Shown here piece after piece: positions 1 through 9,749 of a DNA stretch of 64,000 bases. The translations under genes and the position numbers were made by a program. This DNA comes from Coprococcus eutactus. GTDB taxonomy: Bacteria > Bacillota > Clostridia > Lachnospirales > Lachnospiraceae. The notes under the pieces are model-generated. The model did no database searches. It worked only from the letters and a program-made list of their open reading frames with translations, and had not been told where the DNA came from. The first letter of the stretch is position 1. Every line of letters begins with the position of its first letter. The stretch spans positions 496,001 through 560,000 of the forward strand of contig NZ_CP102278.1 of assembly GCF_025149915.1 (NCBI RefSeq), in the 5' to 3' direction.

Positions 1-326
1 CTGCGACCTATGGCAAATGGTATGGTGTTGCCCTGTCGGCCGAGAACAAGAAGCAGTTCCTCATCCCGGAGGGTTTTGCGCATGGCTTCCTTGTCTTGAG
101 TGATGAAGCAGAGTTCTGCTACAAGGTCAATGACTTCTGGCATCCGAATGACGAGGGCGGTATGGCTTGGAATGACCCGGAGATCGGCATCGTGTGGCCG
201 AAACTGAAGGGTGAGTACAAGGGCAGCGCAAGCGTAGAAGGTTACACACTGGAAGATGGTACTGCACTGAATCTGAGTGATAAGGATCAGAAGTGGCTGG
301 GACTGAAGGATACTTTTAAATTTTAA
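1..326 (+). CDS. rfbC: dTDP-4-dehydrorhamnose 3,5-epimerase, 3' part
   Basis: C-terminal part of the cupin-fold epimerase that converts dTDP-4-keto-6-deoxyglucose to dTDP-4-keto-rhamnose in dTDP-L-rhamnose synthesis. The open frame enters at base 3, so the 5' end lies outside the window; the ATG at 96 is internal. Family features visible are the FLIPEGFAHGF strand, the YKVNDFW stretch, the GGMAWNDP segment and the IVWP ending. It is followed after 30 bases by a glycosyltransferase, so the surface polysaccharide made here probably contains rhamnose. Confidence 0.93.
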   Translation, partial: ATYGKWYGVALSAENKKQFLIPEGFAHGFLVLSDEAEFCYKVNDFWHPNDEGGMAWNDPEIGIVWPKLKGEYKGSASVEGYTLEDGTALNLSDKDQKWLGLKDTFKF

Positions 327-356
327 GGACTATTGGGAGTACGGAGGATTCTACTC

Positions 357-1427
357 ATGGCGGAGAAAAAGAAAATACTGTACATAGTCGAAGCTATGGG
401 CGGAGGCGTTTTTACTTATATCGTTGACCTTGCCAATGAGCTTGTCAATTCTTATGACATGTACATTGCCTATGCAGTGCGGAAACAGACGCCACAAAAC
501 TATAAAGATTATTTCGATAAAAGGATTCATTTAATTGAAGTCAAAAATTTTGGACGGGCAATCGATCCGGCAAAAGATATCGCAGCATTTTTTGAAGTCA
601 AAAAGATAGCGGCAGAGATTAAGCCAGATGTGATTCATTTGCATAGTAGTAAAGCCGGCGCAATTGGTCGGGTAGCATTCAATGGAAAAATTCCAATGTT
701 CTATACTCCGCACGGTTATAGCTTCTTGATGGAAGACTACAAAACGATGAAACGAAGAATGTTTAAACTGATTGAGTCGGTGTGTGCAAAGAGAAATTGC
801 ACGACCATCAGTTGCAGCGTGGGTGAGCATCAAGAATCTCTGAAACTTACCAAAAGCGCCACTTATGTAAATAACGGCATCAACATGGCAGAACTTCAGG
901 AGATTATTGATAAAACAGAAAAAGTAGAACATCCATTTACGGTTTACACACTGGGTAGAATTTGTTATCAGAAAAATCCTACATTGTTTAATGAGATAGC
1001 CGAATCACTTCCAGATGTGAAATTTGTCTGGATTGGTGATGGTGAGCTTCGAGGCGAGCTTACAAGCAAGAATATCGAAATCACAGGATGGGCTGACCGG
1101 AGCACTGCAATTAGATATGCAGTTAATGCAGATGTTTTTCTTTTACCAAGTAGATGGGAAGGACTTCCGATTTCTCTACTTGAATCAATGTATATGAAGA
1201 AAGCATGTGTGGTAAGTAATGTAATCGGTAATCGGGATGTTATTCATAATGGTGAGAATGGCTTTGTATGTACGAAAGTGGAAGATTTCGTAAAAGCTAT
1301 TGAAGAATGCCAGGACGAAGATGGAAAACTGACAGAGCGGGCATATCAGGATATCTTGATGATGTATAACACAAAGGTGATGGCTGAACAATATAGTAAA
1401 AAATATGAAACAGCAATGAATAGATAA
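357..1427 (+). CDS. GT4-family glycosyltransferase
   Basis: About 356 residues, GT-B fold, presumed to transfer a sugar from a nucleotide donor to the lipid-linked repeat unit at the inner face of the membrane. The N-terminal half has the glycine-rich GGGVFTYI loop and HLHSSKAGAIGR. The C-terminal half has the donor-site motif PSRWEGLPISLLES, matching the family E-x7-E pattern. The frame is open from a TTG at 333, but the CGGAGG site at 342-347 points to the ATG at 357. Donor and linkage cannot be read from sequence. Confidence 0.9.
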   Translation: MAEKKKILYIVEAMGGGVFTYIVDLANELVNSYDMYIAYAVRKQTPQNYKDYFDKRIHLIEVKNFGRAIDPAKDIAAFFEVKKIAAEIKPDVIHLHSSKAGAIGRVAFNGKIPMFYTPHGYSFLMEDYKTMKRRMFKLIESVCAKRNCTTISCSVGEHQESLKLTKSATYVNNGINMAELQEIIDKTEKVEHPFTVYTLGRICYQKNPTLFNEIAESLPDVKFVWIGDGELRGELTSKNIEITGWADRSTAIRYAVNADVFLLPSRWEGLPISLLESMYMKKACVVSNVIGNRDVIHNGENGFVCTKVEDFVKAIEECQDEDGKLTERAYQDILMMYNTKVMAEQYSKKYETAMNR

Positions 1428-1447
1428 AAGACTTGGAGAGTAGAGGA

Positions 1448-2638
1448 ATGAAAAAAACAGCAATTGTGTCATGTTATTTCCAACATAACTATGGAAGTAT
1501 GCTTCAGGCATACGCTACACAAATGGCGCTAGATAAACTGGGATACGAAAATGAAACCATTGATATTTCTGGCTTTAATGGAGAAATTAAAAAGGCAAAG
1601 TTGCTGTATTTTGCTAAGGCAAGTTTAACTTCAGATATTTTGCTGTCTAAACTTGGTATGGCAAGGAATGTATTGATTAAGAAATTTTCTAAAAATCAGT
1701 ATGCACAACTGTCTAAGGTTCGCGCAGATAAATTTGATGAATTTTGCCGTAAACAGTTTAGGCTCTCTCCAAAATATAATTCGAAAGCGGAACTTGGAAA
1801 TAAATGCAAGGATAACTATTCGAGTGTACTTGTAGGAAGCGATCAGTTATGGCTTCCTGGAAATATTGCAGCGGATTATTACACACTCAATTTTGTACCA
1901 GAGACTGTTAATTCGATTGCCTATGCAACGAGTTTTGGTCAGTCAAGTTTGCCGAAAGATTCTACCAAAAAGGCAGAGGCATTTTTAAAGAAAATAAAGC
2001 ACATTGGTGTAAGAGAAGAATCGGGTCAAAAACTGGTGAAAGAAATTGCTGGTCGTAATGTTCCAGTAGTTTGTGATCCGACATTACTGTTTACAGGCGA
2101 TGAATGGATGGCAATTCAAAAAGAAAAGCCTATAGTCGAAGGTAAATATATTCTCTGCTATTTTTTGGGAAACAATCCTCCTCATAGAGAATTTGCTAAA
2201 CGATTAAAGAAAGCTACAGGCTGCAAGATTATAGCGCTGACACATTTGGATGAATTTGTAAAGAGTGATGAAGGTTATGCGGATGAAACGCCGTATGACA
2301 TTGATCCCGCAGATTTTCTGAATTTGATTCGGAATGCAGAATATGTTTGCACGGATTCGTTCCACTGCTCTGTATTTTCAATTCTTTATAAGCGGAAGTT
2401 TTTTACATTCCGTCGTTATAACAGAAATACTAAACAGTCAACAAACAGTCGGTTAGATACGCTATTCCACATGGCAGGTGTCACTGGCAGATTACTGACG
2501 GGAGAAGAAAATATAGCTAATTGTTTGAAGATAGAGACAGACTTTGAAAGTGTTCATAAAAAGTTAGAAGGAATCCGGCAGAAGTCATATGAGTATCTTT
2601 TGTCTGCATTAAAAGATGAAGGGAGTACAGATTTGTGA
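1448..2638 (+). CDS. Polysaccharide pyruvyl transferase family protein
   Basis: About 396 residues of the WcaK/CsaB-like family, which adds pyruvate ketals to sugars of surface glycans. Visible family features are NYGSMLQAYA at the N terminus, VGSDQLW, the REESG stretch, VCDPTLL, and TDSFHCSVFS near the C terminus. The start is the ATG at 1448 after a GAG/AGAGG site; a TTG at 1433 is less likely. It overlaps the next gene by 4 bases (GTGA), indicating translational coupling with an FrhB-like iron-sulfur protein, a pairing repeated in Firmicutes polysaccharide loci. Confidence 0.9.
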   Translation: MKKTAIVSCYFQHNYGSMLQAYATQMALDKLGYENETIDISGFNGEIKKAKLLYFAKASLTSDILLSKLGMARNVLIKKFSKNQYAQLSKVRADKFDEFCRKQFRLSPKYNSKAELGNKCKDNYSSVLVGSDQLWLPGNIAADYYTLNFVPETVNSIAYATSFGQSSLPKDSTKKAEAFLKKIKHIGVREESGQKLVKEIAGRNVPVVCDPTLLFTGDEWMAIQKEKPIVEGKYILCYFLGNNPPHREFAKRLKKATGCKIIALTHLDEFVKSDEGYADETPYDIDPADFLNLIRNAEYVCTDSFHCSVFSILYKRKFFTFRRYNRNTKQSTNSRLDTLFHMAGVTGRLLTGEENIANCLKIETDFESVHKKLEGIRQKSYEYLLSALKDEGSTDL

Positions 2639-3840
2639 TCGAAGTTAATAAAAAACAGGACTGTTGCGGCTGTACTGCCTGCGCAGCAATTTGCCCTAAA
2701 GATGCAATTATTATGAAGGAAGATAATGAAGGATTTCTTTATCCGACTGTTGATAAAGAAACCTGCATTAATTGTGGCGCCTGTGAGAAGGTATGTCCAA
2801 TAAAATATCCAATCAGACAACAAAAGAGAAAAGATGATATTTATTACATTCAGTGTAAAAATGAGAACATTAGGAGTCAATCTACATCTGGTGGAATGTT
2901 TACGGCACTTGCCGAATTTGTAATAAAAAAAGGAGGTGCTGTTTTTGGCTGTGCATTTCAAGATGCGAGTTGTGATCGGGTTGTCCATAAGATGGCAGAA
3001 GATATGGAAGATATTCATGAATTCCGAGGCAGCAAGTATGTACAAAGCGATGTGAATAATACATATAGACAAGCAAGGAAATGTTTGAAAGAGAATCGTC
3101 TCGTATGTTACAGTGGAACACCATGTCAAATAGCAGGATTAAAGAAATATTTGGGAAGAGATTATGAAAATCTAATAACTGTGGACGTTGTATGCCGAGC
3201 AGTTCCGTCACCTTTTGTTTGGAAAAAGTATGTGGAAGTGTTCAATAAAAAATACGGAAATAAAATAGACCATTTTAAATTCCGAGATAAAATATGGGGA
3301 TATTCGTATTCTACAATGTCAGTCTATATGAAAGAGGGATCAGGCGTTAAAGATTATCATCGAGGAATTGAGTCGGATTTATGGCTGAGAATGTTTTTTT
3401 CGGGCTTAATAACTAGAGAAAGCTGTGATCAGTGTCCTTATAGAGAAGATCATGTCAGTGATTTTACGATATGGGATTGCTTCGCAATAAAAGAATATGT
3501 TCCTGAATTCGATGATGATAAAGGAACAACTCGAATGCGTATAAATACAAATAAAGGAATGGAAATCTTTCAGCAAATAAAAGAAGCATACCGATGGAAG
3601 AGTATGCCAGAGGGTATTGCTAAAATTGAGAGAGCTTATGAGGAAAAGAAAAATTTGCAAGTTAAAGAATCCTTTTATAAAGATTTGCATGAGCAAGAAC
3701 CAGAACACGTTTTTAATCGATATATGCCCTACACTGTAAAAATTGCAATCTTGCAGTATGGTAGAATGTTTACACTAAAGTTAGGAATATACAAGAGTCT
3801 TAAAAAAGTGTGGAACAAGGTGAAAAATTCAAGTAGGTGA
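2635..3840 (+). CDS. Ferredoxin-FrhB fusion: F420 hydrogenase/dehydrogenase beta-subunit-like protein
   Basis: 401 residues. The N terminus (about 10-60) carries two CxxCxxCxxxCP clusters, CCGCTACAAICP and CINCGACEKVCP, for two 4Fe-4S centres. The rest is the FrhB/FdhB-like N and C domains, with STSGGMFTALAEF, the RGSKYVQS stretch, YSGTPCQIAGLK, and the CDQCPYR motif. GTG start, overlapping the pyruvyl transferase stop by 4 bases. The family is flavin- and Fe-S-dependent; the copies in polysaccharide loci have no settled reaction. It is one of three FrhB-like genes in this locus. Confidence 0.88.
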   Translation: MIEVNKKQDCCGCTACAAICPKDAIIMKEDNEGFLYPTVDKETCINCGACEKVCPIKYPIRQQKRKDDIYYIQCKNENIRSQSTSGGMFTALAEFVIKKGGAVFGCAFQDASCDRVVHKMAEDMEDIHEFRGSKYVQSDVNNTYRQARKCLKENRLVCYSGTPCQIAGLKKYLGRDYENLITVDVVCRAVPSPFVWKKYVEVFNKKYGNKIDHFKFRDKIWGYSYSTMSVYMKEGSGVKDYHRGIESDLWLRMFFSGLITRESCDQCPYREDHVSDFTIWDCFAIKEYVPEFDDDKGTTRMRINTNKGMEIFQQIKEAYRWKSMPEGIAKIERAYEEKKNLQVKESFYKDLHEQEPEHVFNRYMPYTVKIAILQYGRMFTLKLGIYKSLKKVWNKVKNSSR

Positions 3841-3845
3841 AGAAA

Positions 3846-4973
3846 ATGGAAAAAGTGAAAGTCCTGCTTTTTGTAGATAGAATGCGAACAGGTGGAATTC
3901 AGATATTACTTGTCAACTTATTGAAGGTGTTTGACAAAAAAAAATATAGCTTTGATGTTTTGATGCTGGACGATGGAACAGATTACCCTATGGAGAAAGA
4001 TATTATTGAAGCGGGAGCTTCGATTTACAAACTGAAGGGTATATGGATAAATACCCCGATTGATTATATAAAATATAAGAAGGCAGTTTCGGCATTTTTT
4101 AATGAACATCATGATTACGATGTTGTGCATATGCACTCATCAAGTAAAAACTTTTTAATACTAAAATATGCAAAGGAATATGGTGTTTCAATTAGGATTG
4201 CGCACAGTCATAATACAGATTTTCAGACGCATAATAGACTAAAGATAATCATTGGAGACGCATTAAAGAAGCAGTTGATTAAATATTCAACAGATTGTCT
4301 AGCGTGTTCTAAAATAGCAGGAGAATGGCTATTTGGGGAAAAAATGGTAGAAGATGGCAGAGTCCTTGTAATTAAGAATGGAATTGACATTGAAAAGTAT
4401 CAGTATAATCAGAAAGTTCGAGACGATAAGCGTGAGGAATTAGGCATAAGTGATAAACTGGTGATAGGCAATATAGGAAGATTTGTAAGACAAAAGAATC
4501 ATGATTTTCTGATTGATATATTTTCAGAAATAAAAAAAATTGAGCCAAATTCGATTCTAATTCTAGCCGGAATTGGTGAATTGATGAATTCGATAAAAGA
4601 AAAAGTTAAAGGGCTTGGCTTAGAAAGTGATGTTTTGTTTTTGGGATTTCGTTCGGATGTTAATGAACTGACTCAGGCCATGGATTTATTCTTGATGCCG
4701 TCTTTTTATGAAGGTTTTCCTGTAACAGCTGTGGAAGCTCAAGCTGCCGGTCTTCCTTGTGTTTTATCCAGCTCGATTACCGATGAGGCTTCAATATTGG
4801 ATGAAACAGTTTATGTGGATTTAAATCAGTCAGCAGCTTATTGGGCTGAACAGGCGTTAAAATGCATTGGAAAGTCAGATAGAAAGAATAGCTATGAGAC
4901 TTTGAAAAGCAAGGGATTTGACATCACAGATATGGCGAAAAGCCTTGAAAATATTTATGCCAGAGAGGATTAA
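3846..4973 (+). CDS. GT4-family glycosyltransferase
   Basis: About 375 residues, GT-B glycosyltransferase. The N-terminal domain contains RMRTGGIQILL and HMHSSSKNF. The donor domain contains GNIGRFVRQKNHDFLI and the terminal MPSFYEGFPVTAVEAQAAGLP, which holds the E-x7-E donor motif. A GTG at 3837 overlaps the previous stop, but the AGGTGA at 3833-3838 fits the ATG at 3846 better. It lies in the polysaccharide operon directly before a WbsX-like gene. Confidence 0.9.
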   Translation: MEKVKVLLFVDRMRTGGIQILLVNLLKVFDKKKYSFDVLMLDDGTDYPMEKDIIEAGASIYKLKGIWINTPIDYIKYKKAVSAFFNEHHDYDVVHMHSSSKNFLILKYAKEYGVSIRIAHSHNTDFQTHNRLKIIIGDALKKQLIKYSTDCLACSKIAGEWLFGEKMVEDGRVLVIKNGIDIEKYQYNQKVRDDKREELGISDKLVIGNIGRFVRQKNHDFLIDIFSEIKKIEPNSILILAGIGELMNSIKEKVKGLGLESDVLFLGFRSDVNELTQAMDLFLMPSFYEGFPVTAVEAQAAGLPCVLSSSITDEASILDETVYVDLNQSAAYWAEQALKCIGKSDRKNSYETLKSKGFDITDMAKSLENIYARED

Positions 4974-4977
4974 TAAG

Positions 4978-6120
4978 ATGAAAATTATAGCTTTTTATTT
5001 ACCGCAGTTTCACAATATCCCTGAGAATGATGAATGGTGGGGAGATGGATTTACTGAATGGGTTAATGTAAAAAAAGCAAAGCCAATATTTGACGGTCAT
5101 AATCAGCCAAGAGTTCCTTTAAACCACAATTACTATAATTTGCTGGATGATGATGTTAAAATCTGGCAGGCTGACCTTGCAAAAAAGTATGGAGTCTATG
5201 GTTTTTGCTACTATCATTATTGGTTTGATGGGAAGCTTTTACTTGAAAAGCCAATGGAGCAGATGTTAGAAAATAAAAAGGTGGATATTCCATTTTGCAT
5301 TTGCTGGGCAAATGAACCTTGGACTCGTGCGTGGGTAGGAGAGACAAAAACTTTAATTCCACAGAAATATGGTTCTAAGAAAGAGTGGAAAGAACATTTT
5401 GATTATCTCTTACCATTTTTCAAAGACCCTAGATATATTTTGGATGAGGGGAAGCCGCTGGTGGTCATCTATAGACCGGAAATAATAGATGTCCTTAATG
5501 ATATGTTGGATTACTGGAATGAGTTAGCTAAGAACGCGGGTTTTGAAGGTTTGAAATTTGCATATCAGTCTGCGGGAATGGATGAATTACCGAAAAATAA
5601 AAGAAATGACAGTAGATTTGATTATGATATTGAATTTCAGCCGGCATATGCCTTTACGAAATTGAACAAGAATACACTTCCAGTTCTACGTAAAATCAAA
5701 AAAGTCGTGTCAGATTTTGTTGAAAAGAGAACAGGACTTACACTCCGTTTTATCGGAAGTGGTAAGGTGGCGGCCTTAAATCGAGTAGATTATGACAAAG
5801 CGTGGGAAACTATATTAAATACAACACCGGAGAGCATCATTAATGTTCCAGGTGCATTTGTAGATTGGGATAATACACCAAGACATGGAGAGCGCGGACG
5901 TGTTTATATTGGTAAAACACCAGAAAAATTCGAGAAATATTTGTCTGAACAAATAAGACGTGCAAAAAATGTTTATCATAAAGATATGATTTTTATGTAT
6001 GCTTGGAATGAATGGGCTGAAGGTGGATATCTTGAACCGGATCAAACAAGTGGATACGCATATCTTGAAGCAATAAAAAAAGCATTGGATGAGAATGGAG
6101 AGAATCCATGGCAACACTAA
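4978..6120 (+). CDS. WbsX-like glycosyltransferase / GH99-like domain protein
   Basis: About 380 residues of the WbsX (GH99-like, TIM-barrel) family commonly found in O-antigen and capsule loci. The family signature at the start is AFYLPQFHNIPENDEWWG and FTEW, followed by FCYYHYWFDGK, CWANEPWTRAW and the C-terminal MYAWNEWAEGGYLEPD. The ATG at 4978 is the true start; the frame is open further upstream inside the preceding gene. Whether these act as transferases or endo-mannosidase-like enzymes is not settled for the family. Confidence 0.88.
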   Translation: MKIIAFYLPQFHNIPENDEWWGDGFTEWVNVKKAKPIFDGHNQPRVPLNHNYYNLLDDDVKIWQADLAKKYGVYGFCYYHYWFDGKLLLEKPMEQMLENKKVDIPFCICWANEPWTRAWVGETKTLIPQKYGSKKEWKEHFDYLLPFFKDPRYILDEGKPLVVIYRPEIIDVLNDMLDYWNELAKNAGFEGLKFAYQSAGMDELPKNKRNDSRFDYDIEFQPAYAFTKLNKNTLPVLRKIKKVVSDFVEKRTGLTLRFIGSGKVAALNRVDYDKAWETILNTTPESIINVPGAFVDWDNTPRHGERGRVYIGKTPEKFEKYLSEQIRRAKNVYHKDMIFMYAWNEWAEGGYLEPDQTSGYAYLEAIKKALDENGENPWQH

Positions 6121-7382
6121 AAAGCACAAAGTATGTACTGAGTGTTACATTTGGAGATTATAAAAATACAATTGGAGGAGTAGCAAAAGTTGTTGCTACT
6201 CATCAGGAAATGTTTAATAAAGCAGGCGTTTCTTACATATGTATTTTTCCGTTTAACATCAGTAACCGAAAGCATAAAAAAAATAACAGATACTGGGGAG
6301 TTATAGTAGACGGCGAATTAGAACAAGTCTGCTCAACAGAACAAGTTATAAACTTTTTATTCGACTTAGGAAACAGAGGAATAATGTGTGAATGTATTCA
6401 TGTTCACCATTTACTGTACGTTAATATTGAGGAATTGTCAGCAATAATTAGAAGCCTAAGTGCATATGTGTTTTTTTACATACACGATTATTACACTATA
6501 TGTATGTCAACGAAACTCATATGTGACGATGGGTGTTTATGCGAAAGAGATTTCCTTGATAATGAAAAATGCCATTCTTGCCGCTACTATTCAGAAAGCA
6601 TTGTTTTTAGAAGTAGATTTGTGAGTTTTGTTGCGGAATTTAAAAACAGAATTTCATTTATTGCACCATCAGATGCGTGCAAAAAGTGGTTTTTAAAACA
6701 GTATAAAGAATATGAAGATAAGATTATAGTTGTTTATCATCAAACGCTAGAGGGGGAGTACAAAATTCCAGAAAGAACTAACAATAGAATAAAAGTTGGT
6801 TATGTTGGAGTTCCTATTGCAGCAAAAGGATGGGAACAGTTTAAGAAGTTGTATTATGACTATCAGGAAAATCAGAAGCTGGAGTTTGTGTATTTTAGCT
6901 CATTAATAGACACTTCCGTTGATATTCGCCATGTTCAGGTTAATTTTCAGGAGTCCTTGTCTGCAATGCAGGACGCTTTGAGAAGAGAGCATGTTGATTA
7001 TGTGATTCTATGGTCTGTGTGGCCGGAAACATATTCGTACACATATTATGAAAGCTACTGCGCGGGATGTTGTGTTATTACAAACCCTAGTAGCGGGAAT
7101 ATGGCAGATCAAGTTTGTAAAATGAAAACAGGATTGGTGCTGAGAGAGGAAGAACTTTTTAGTTTTTTTAAAGATATTAATTCAGTTGCGGAATTTAGAG
7201 ACAAATACATTTTTAACAAGAAAAGTGTTTGCAATCGTCTAATAGAAAATGAAAAAATTATTAGCCTTAGCAATGGAGATTTGTCTGCACCCATTAAGAA
7301 ATTTAATGTTAGCGTGCAAGATTCAATTGCTGGTCCTTTCTTGAAATTAGGATATAAGCTTAAGCTTAGTATAAAAAAGTAG
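6108..7382 (+). CDS. Glycosyltransferase, GT4-like
   Basis: 424 residues, overlapping the WbsX-like gene by 13 bases. The N-terminal portion has FGDYKNTIGGVAKVVATHQEMF, the acceptor-side GGxxxxV loop of GT-B enzymes, and HVHHLLYVN. A middle cluster of cysteines around residues 135-160 (CDDGCLCERDF...CHSCRYY) is typical of this subgroup. The C-terminal half is more divergent, with WSVWPETYSYTYYESYCAGCCVI in the place of the usual donor motif. The donor sugar is unknown. Confidence 0.75.
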   Translation: MATLKSTKYVLSVTFGDYKNTIGGVAKVVATHQEMFNKAGVSYICIFPFNISNRKHKKNNRYWGVIVDGELEQVCSTEQVINFLFDLGNRGIMCECIHVHHLLYVNIEELSAIIRSLSAYVFFYIHDYYTICMSTKLICDDGCLCERDFLDNEKCHSCRYYSESIVFRSRFVSFVAEFKNRISFIAPSDACKKWFLKQYKEYEDKIIVVYHQTLEGEYKIPERTNNRIKVGYVGVPIAAKGWEQFKKLYYDYQENQKLEFVYFSSLIDTSVDIRHVQVNFQESLSAMQDALRREHVDYVILWSVWPETYSYTYYESYCAGCCVITNPSSGNMADQVCKMKTGLVLREEELFSFFKDINSVAEFRDKYIFNKKSVCNRLIENEKIISLSNGDLSAPIKKFNVSVQDSIAGPFLKLGYKLKLSIKK

Positions 7383-7392
7383 GAGGAGTAAT

Positions 7393-8694
7393 ATGAGATC
7401 ATTGAAAGTCAAAAAGATTGATATTATTGCCTTTGTACTTCTGTTTTTGATATTTACTTATTCATTTACAAAAGCCGGAATACATGATTACATTTACCCG
7501 AATAGTATAGCATGCTATATATCATTTGGAATTATTATTTTATTTTCTATATTGCTGGGTTCGATTTCATCAATTAGAAAATGCACACTACTTGAAGGCA
7601 TGATGCTACTTTGCATGATAGTCATTCTTTGCAATAGAAACAATAACTTTATTCATGGAGAATTTGAAGATGGTTTCTCATTTATTGCAATTGCAATTTT
7701 TTTCCTTCTTGTAAGAAAGCAGGATTCATGGCATAAATTAATTATGCCTATAATTTGGTTTTGGGTTGCCATTCATACAATCGTTACACTGTTAGAGTAT
7801 GCAGTACCAGGATTCTATATGTCACAGATATTTCCATTGATGCCTAGTTATGCAGAAATGCACCTCAGATCTGTTTTTAAATTAGGATATATGCCAGGTC
7901 TAGCTGTTCATTATAGTACAAATGGAATGTATCTAGCAGTTGGATTAATTATTTCTGGTATATCATTATTGTTTTCAAAAGCACATAAAAGAATTGGAGC
8001 TATTGTATTTATTGTTACTGCGGTTGCCCTGCTACTTACAGGAAAAAGAGGATTAATTATATTTCCTGCAGCTGCATTAGTTATGGTGTATTATCTATAT
8101 AATAGTGATAAGCCACTTAGTAGGTTTGGTAAAATTATTGTATTGGCAATAGCAGTGATAGTTTTATTCACTATTGGTAGTACATTTATTCCTTCTCTTT
8201 CGAATTTTATAAATCGCTTTGTTGAGACAAGTGAGGCTGGCGATGTATCATTAGGAAGATTGGAACAGTCGGCGCTAGCATTAAATGTCTTTTCACATAA
8301 TTGGTTGTTTGGAACAGGATGGGATTCGTTTAAATATTTATATAAAGCACAATTTGGAACTTTATTGAATGTCCATAATATATACATTCAGCTTCTATCA
8401 GAAAATGGCATAATCGGAGCTTTTCCATTTTTTGTTTTTTTTATTGCTGCATTTTTCCGCGCTATAAAAAGTTTGATTTATTTAAGAAAGTATTATACGG
8501 GGGAATATTATGCAGGTGAGTTTTATATTGGTTTAAGTCTCGCTATGCAATGCTTCTTTTTATTGTATGGAATGACTGGTAATCCTCTTTACGATCAACA
8601 AGTATTTTATCCTTATATCGTATCAATAGCAGCAGGCGAATTCTACGTTGATCAAGTATATCACATGATAAGGACTGCGGAGGTGAGTGAATGA
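7393..8694 (+). CDS. O-antigen ligase/polymerase-like membrane protein (Wzy-like)
   Basis: 433 residues with about 10-12 hydrophobic segments, a large central loop, and the GKRGLIIFP and SENGIIGAFPFF features of the O-antigen ligase/polymerase superfamily. The loop also holds LFGTGWDSF. It most likely polymerises repeat units at the outer face of the membrane. The ATG follows a strong AGGAGG site. It overlaps the next gene by 4 bases (ATGA). Confidence 0.82.
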   Translation: MRSLKVKKIDIIAFVLLFLIFTYSFTKAGIHDYIYPNSIACYISFGIIILFSILLGSISSIRKCTLLEGMMLLCMIVILCNRNNNFIHGEFEDGFSFIAIAIFFLLVRKQDSWHKLIMPIIWFWVAIHTIVTLLEYAVPGFYMSQIFPLMPSYAEMHLRSVFKLGYMPGLAVHYSTNGMYLAVGLIISGISLLFSKAHKRIGAIVFIVTAVALLLTGKRGLIIFPAAALVMVYYLYNSDKPLSRFGKIIVLAIAVIVLFTIGSTFIPSLSNFINRFVETSEAGDVSLGRLEQSALALNVFSHNWLFGTGWDSFKYLYKAQFGTLLNVHNIYIQLLSENGIIGAFPFFVFFIAAFFRAIKSLIYLRKYYTGEYYAGEFYIGLSLAMQCFFLLYGMTGNPLYDQQVFYPYIVSIAAGEFYVDQVYHMIRTAEVSE

Positions 8695-9749
8695 ATGTAG
8701 CAGTATTGACTTTTATTTATGCCGATAATTATGGAGCTTTATTGCAGGCTTATGCTTTGAAGAAGATTGTTGAAAATGCTGGAAATAGTATTGTTTTTTT
8801 GGACTATATCCCTGAAAGTGAAAAGAAATTTTATGAAAAAAATTACCATAATATAAGGGGGATTAAAGAGATTGTAAAAAAAACGATTTCGAATATAGAA
8901 CGTAGAGACTCTGCGGTAATGTTTGATGCGTTCAGAAATAAAAACTTTTTAACAGTTCCTTATAGGGAGGGATTAGTCAACAATGATTTGCTTATAGTTG
9001 GAAGTGATCAGGTCTGGAACGAAAAAATTGTTAAGGATTTAAAACCATATTTGTTTTCAGAAGCATTGAAAGATAAGAAAAAAATATCCTACGCCGCGAG
9101 TATTGGAAAAGTAGACGTAACGGATACGGCAAGACAAGCGTTTAAAGAGTATTTAAAATGGTTTAGTGCCATAAGTCTTAGAGAAAACAGTAGTAAATTA
9201 CTATTAGAGTCACTTGGATTTACTTGTAGAATTGTAGTAGATCCTGTTTTCTTGCTCACTAAGAATCAATGGATAACCTTTTGTAAAAGACCTTCGAGTA
9301 AGATTCCGCAAAAATATGTATTTGCGTATCTTTTGCGAAATGATGAGATGCTTATTTCTAAGGCGAACAAGTATGCTCACGATAATAAATTGAAACTGAT
9401 ATATGTGCACCCTATGGGAATGCAAATAAAAAATCTATGTGGAACAAGAATTAAATCGGTCGGTCCAGAAGAATTTGTTTGGTTAATAAATAATGCAAAT
9501 GCTGTTTTTACGAATTCTTTTCACGCCATTTCTTTCTGTTGTATATTCAATAAAGAGTTCTGTCATGTACAGCGTAGTGATTTAGGTAATAGAGTTTCTG
9601 AATTGCTTTCTGATTTGAATGTACATACCTTGGATAATGGATTAGAAAAGGCAATTTATGGAGAGACGTTCTTACAAATCAAAGACGATTCATTTGATTT
9701 TTTGAAACAGTACATCGGGAGGAAAAATCATGAAGAAGAACGTGATTAA
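8691..9749 (+). CDS. Polysaccharide pyruvyl transferase family protein
   Basis: 352 residues, the second member of this family in the locus. Visible motifs are DNYGALLQAYALKK, VGSDQVWNEK, SYAASIGK, RENSSKLLL, VVDPVFLLT and TNSFHAISFCCIF. The ATG overlaps the Wzy stop by 4 bases. Its 3' end overlaps the acetyltransferase start by 20 bases. It has no FrhB partner immediately downstream, unlike the copy at 1448. Confidence 0.88.
   Translation: MNVAVLTFIYADNYGALLQAYALKKIVENAGNSIVFLDYIPESEKKFYEKNYHNIRGIKEIVKKTISNIERRDSAVMFDAFRNKNFLTVPYREGLVNNDLLIVGSDQVWNEKIVKDLKPYLFSEALKDKKKISYAASIGKVDVTDTARQAFKEYLKWFSAISLRENSSKLLLESLGFTCRIVVDPVFLLTKNQWITFCKRPSSKIPQKYVFAYLLRNDEMLISKANKYAHDNKLKLIYVHPMGMQIKNLCGTRIKSVGPEEFVWLINNANAVFTNSFHAISFCCIFNKEFCHVQRSDLGNRVSELLSDLNVHTLDNGLEKAIYGETFLQIKDDSFDFLKQYIGRKNHEEERD

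Noticed and set aside
96..326. A 76-residue protein starting at ATG 96
   Set aside because: The frame is open to the window edge and the upstream residues match RmlC, so 96 is an internal methionine.
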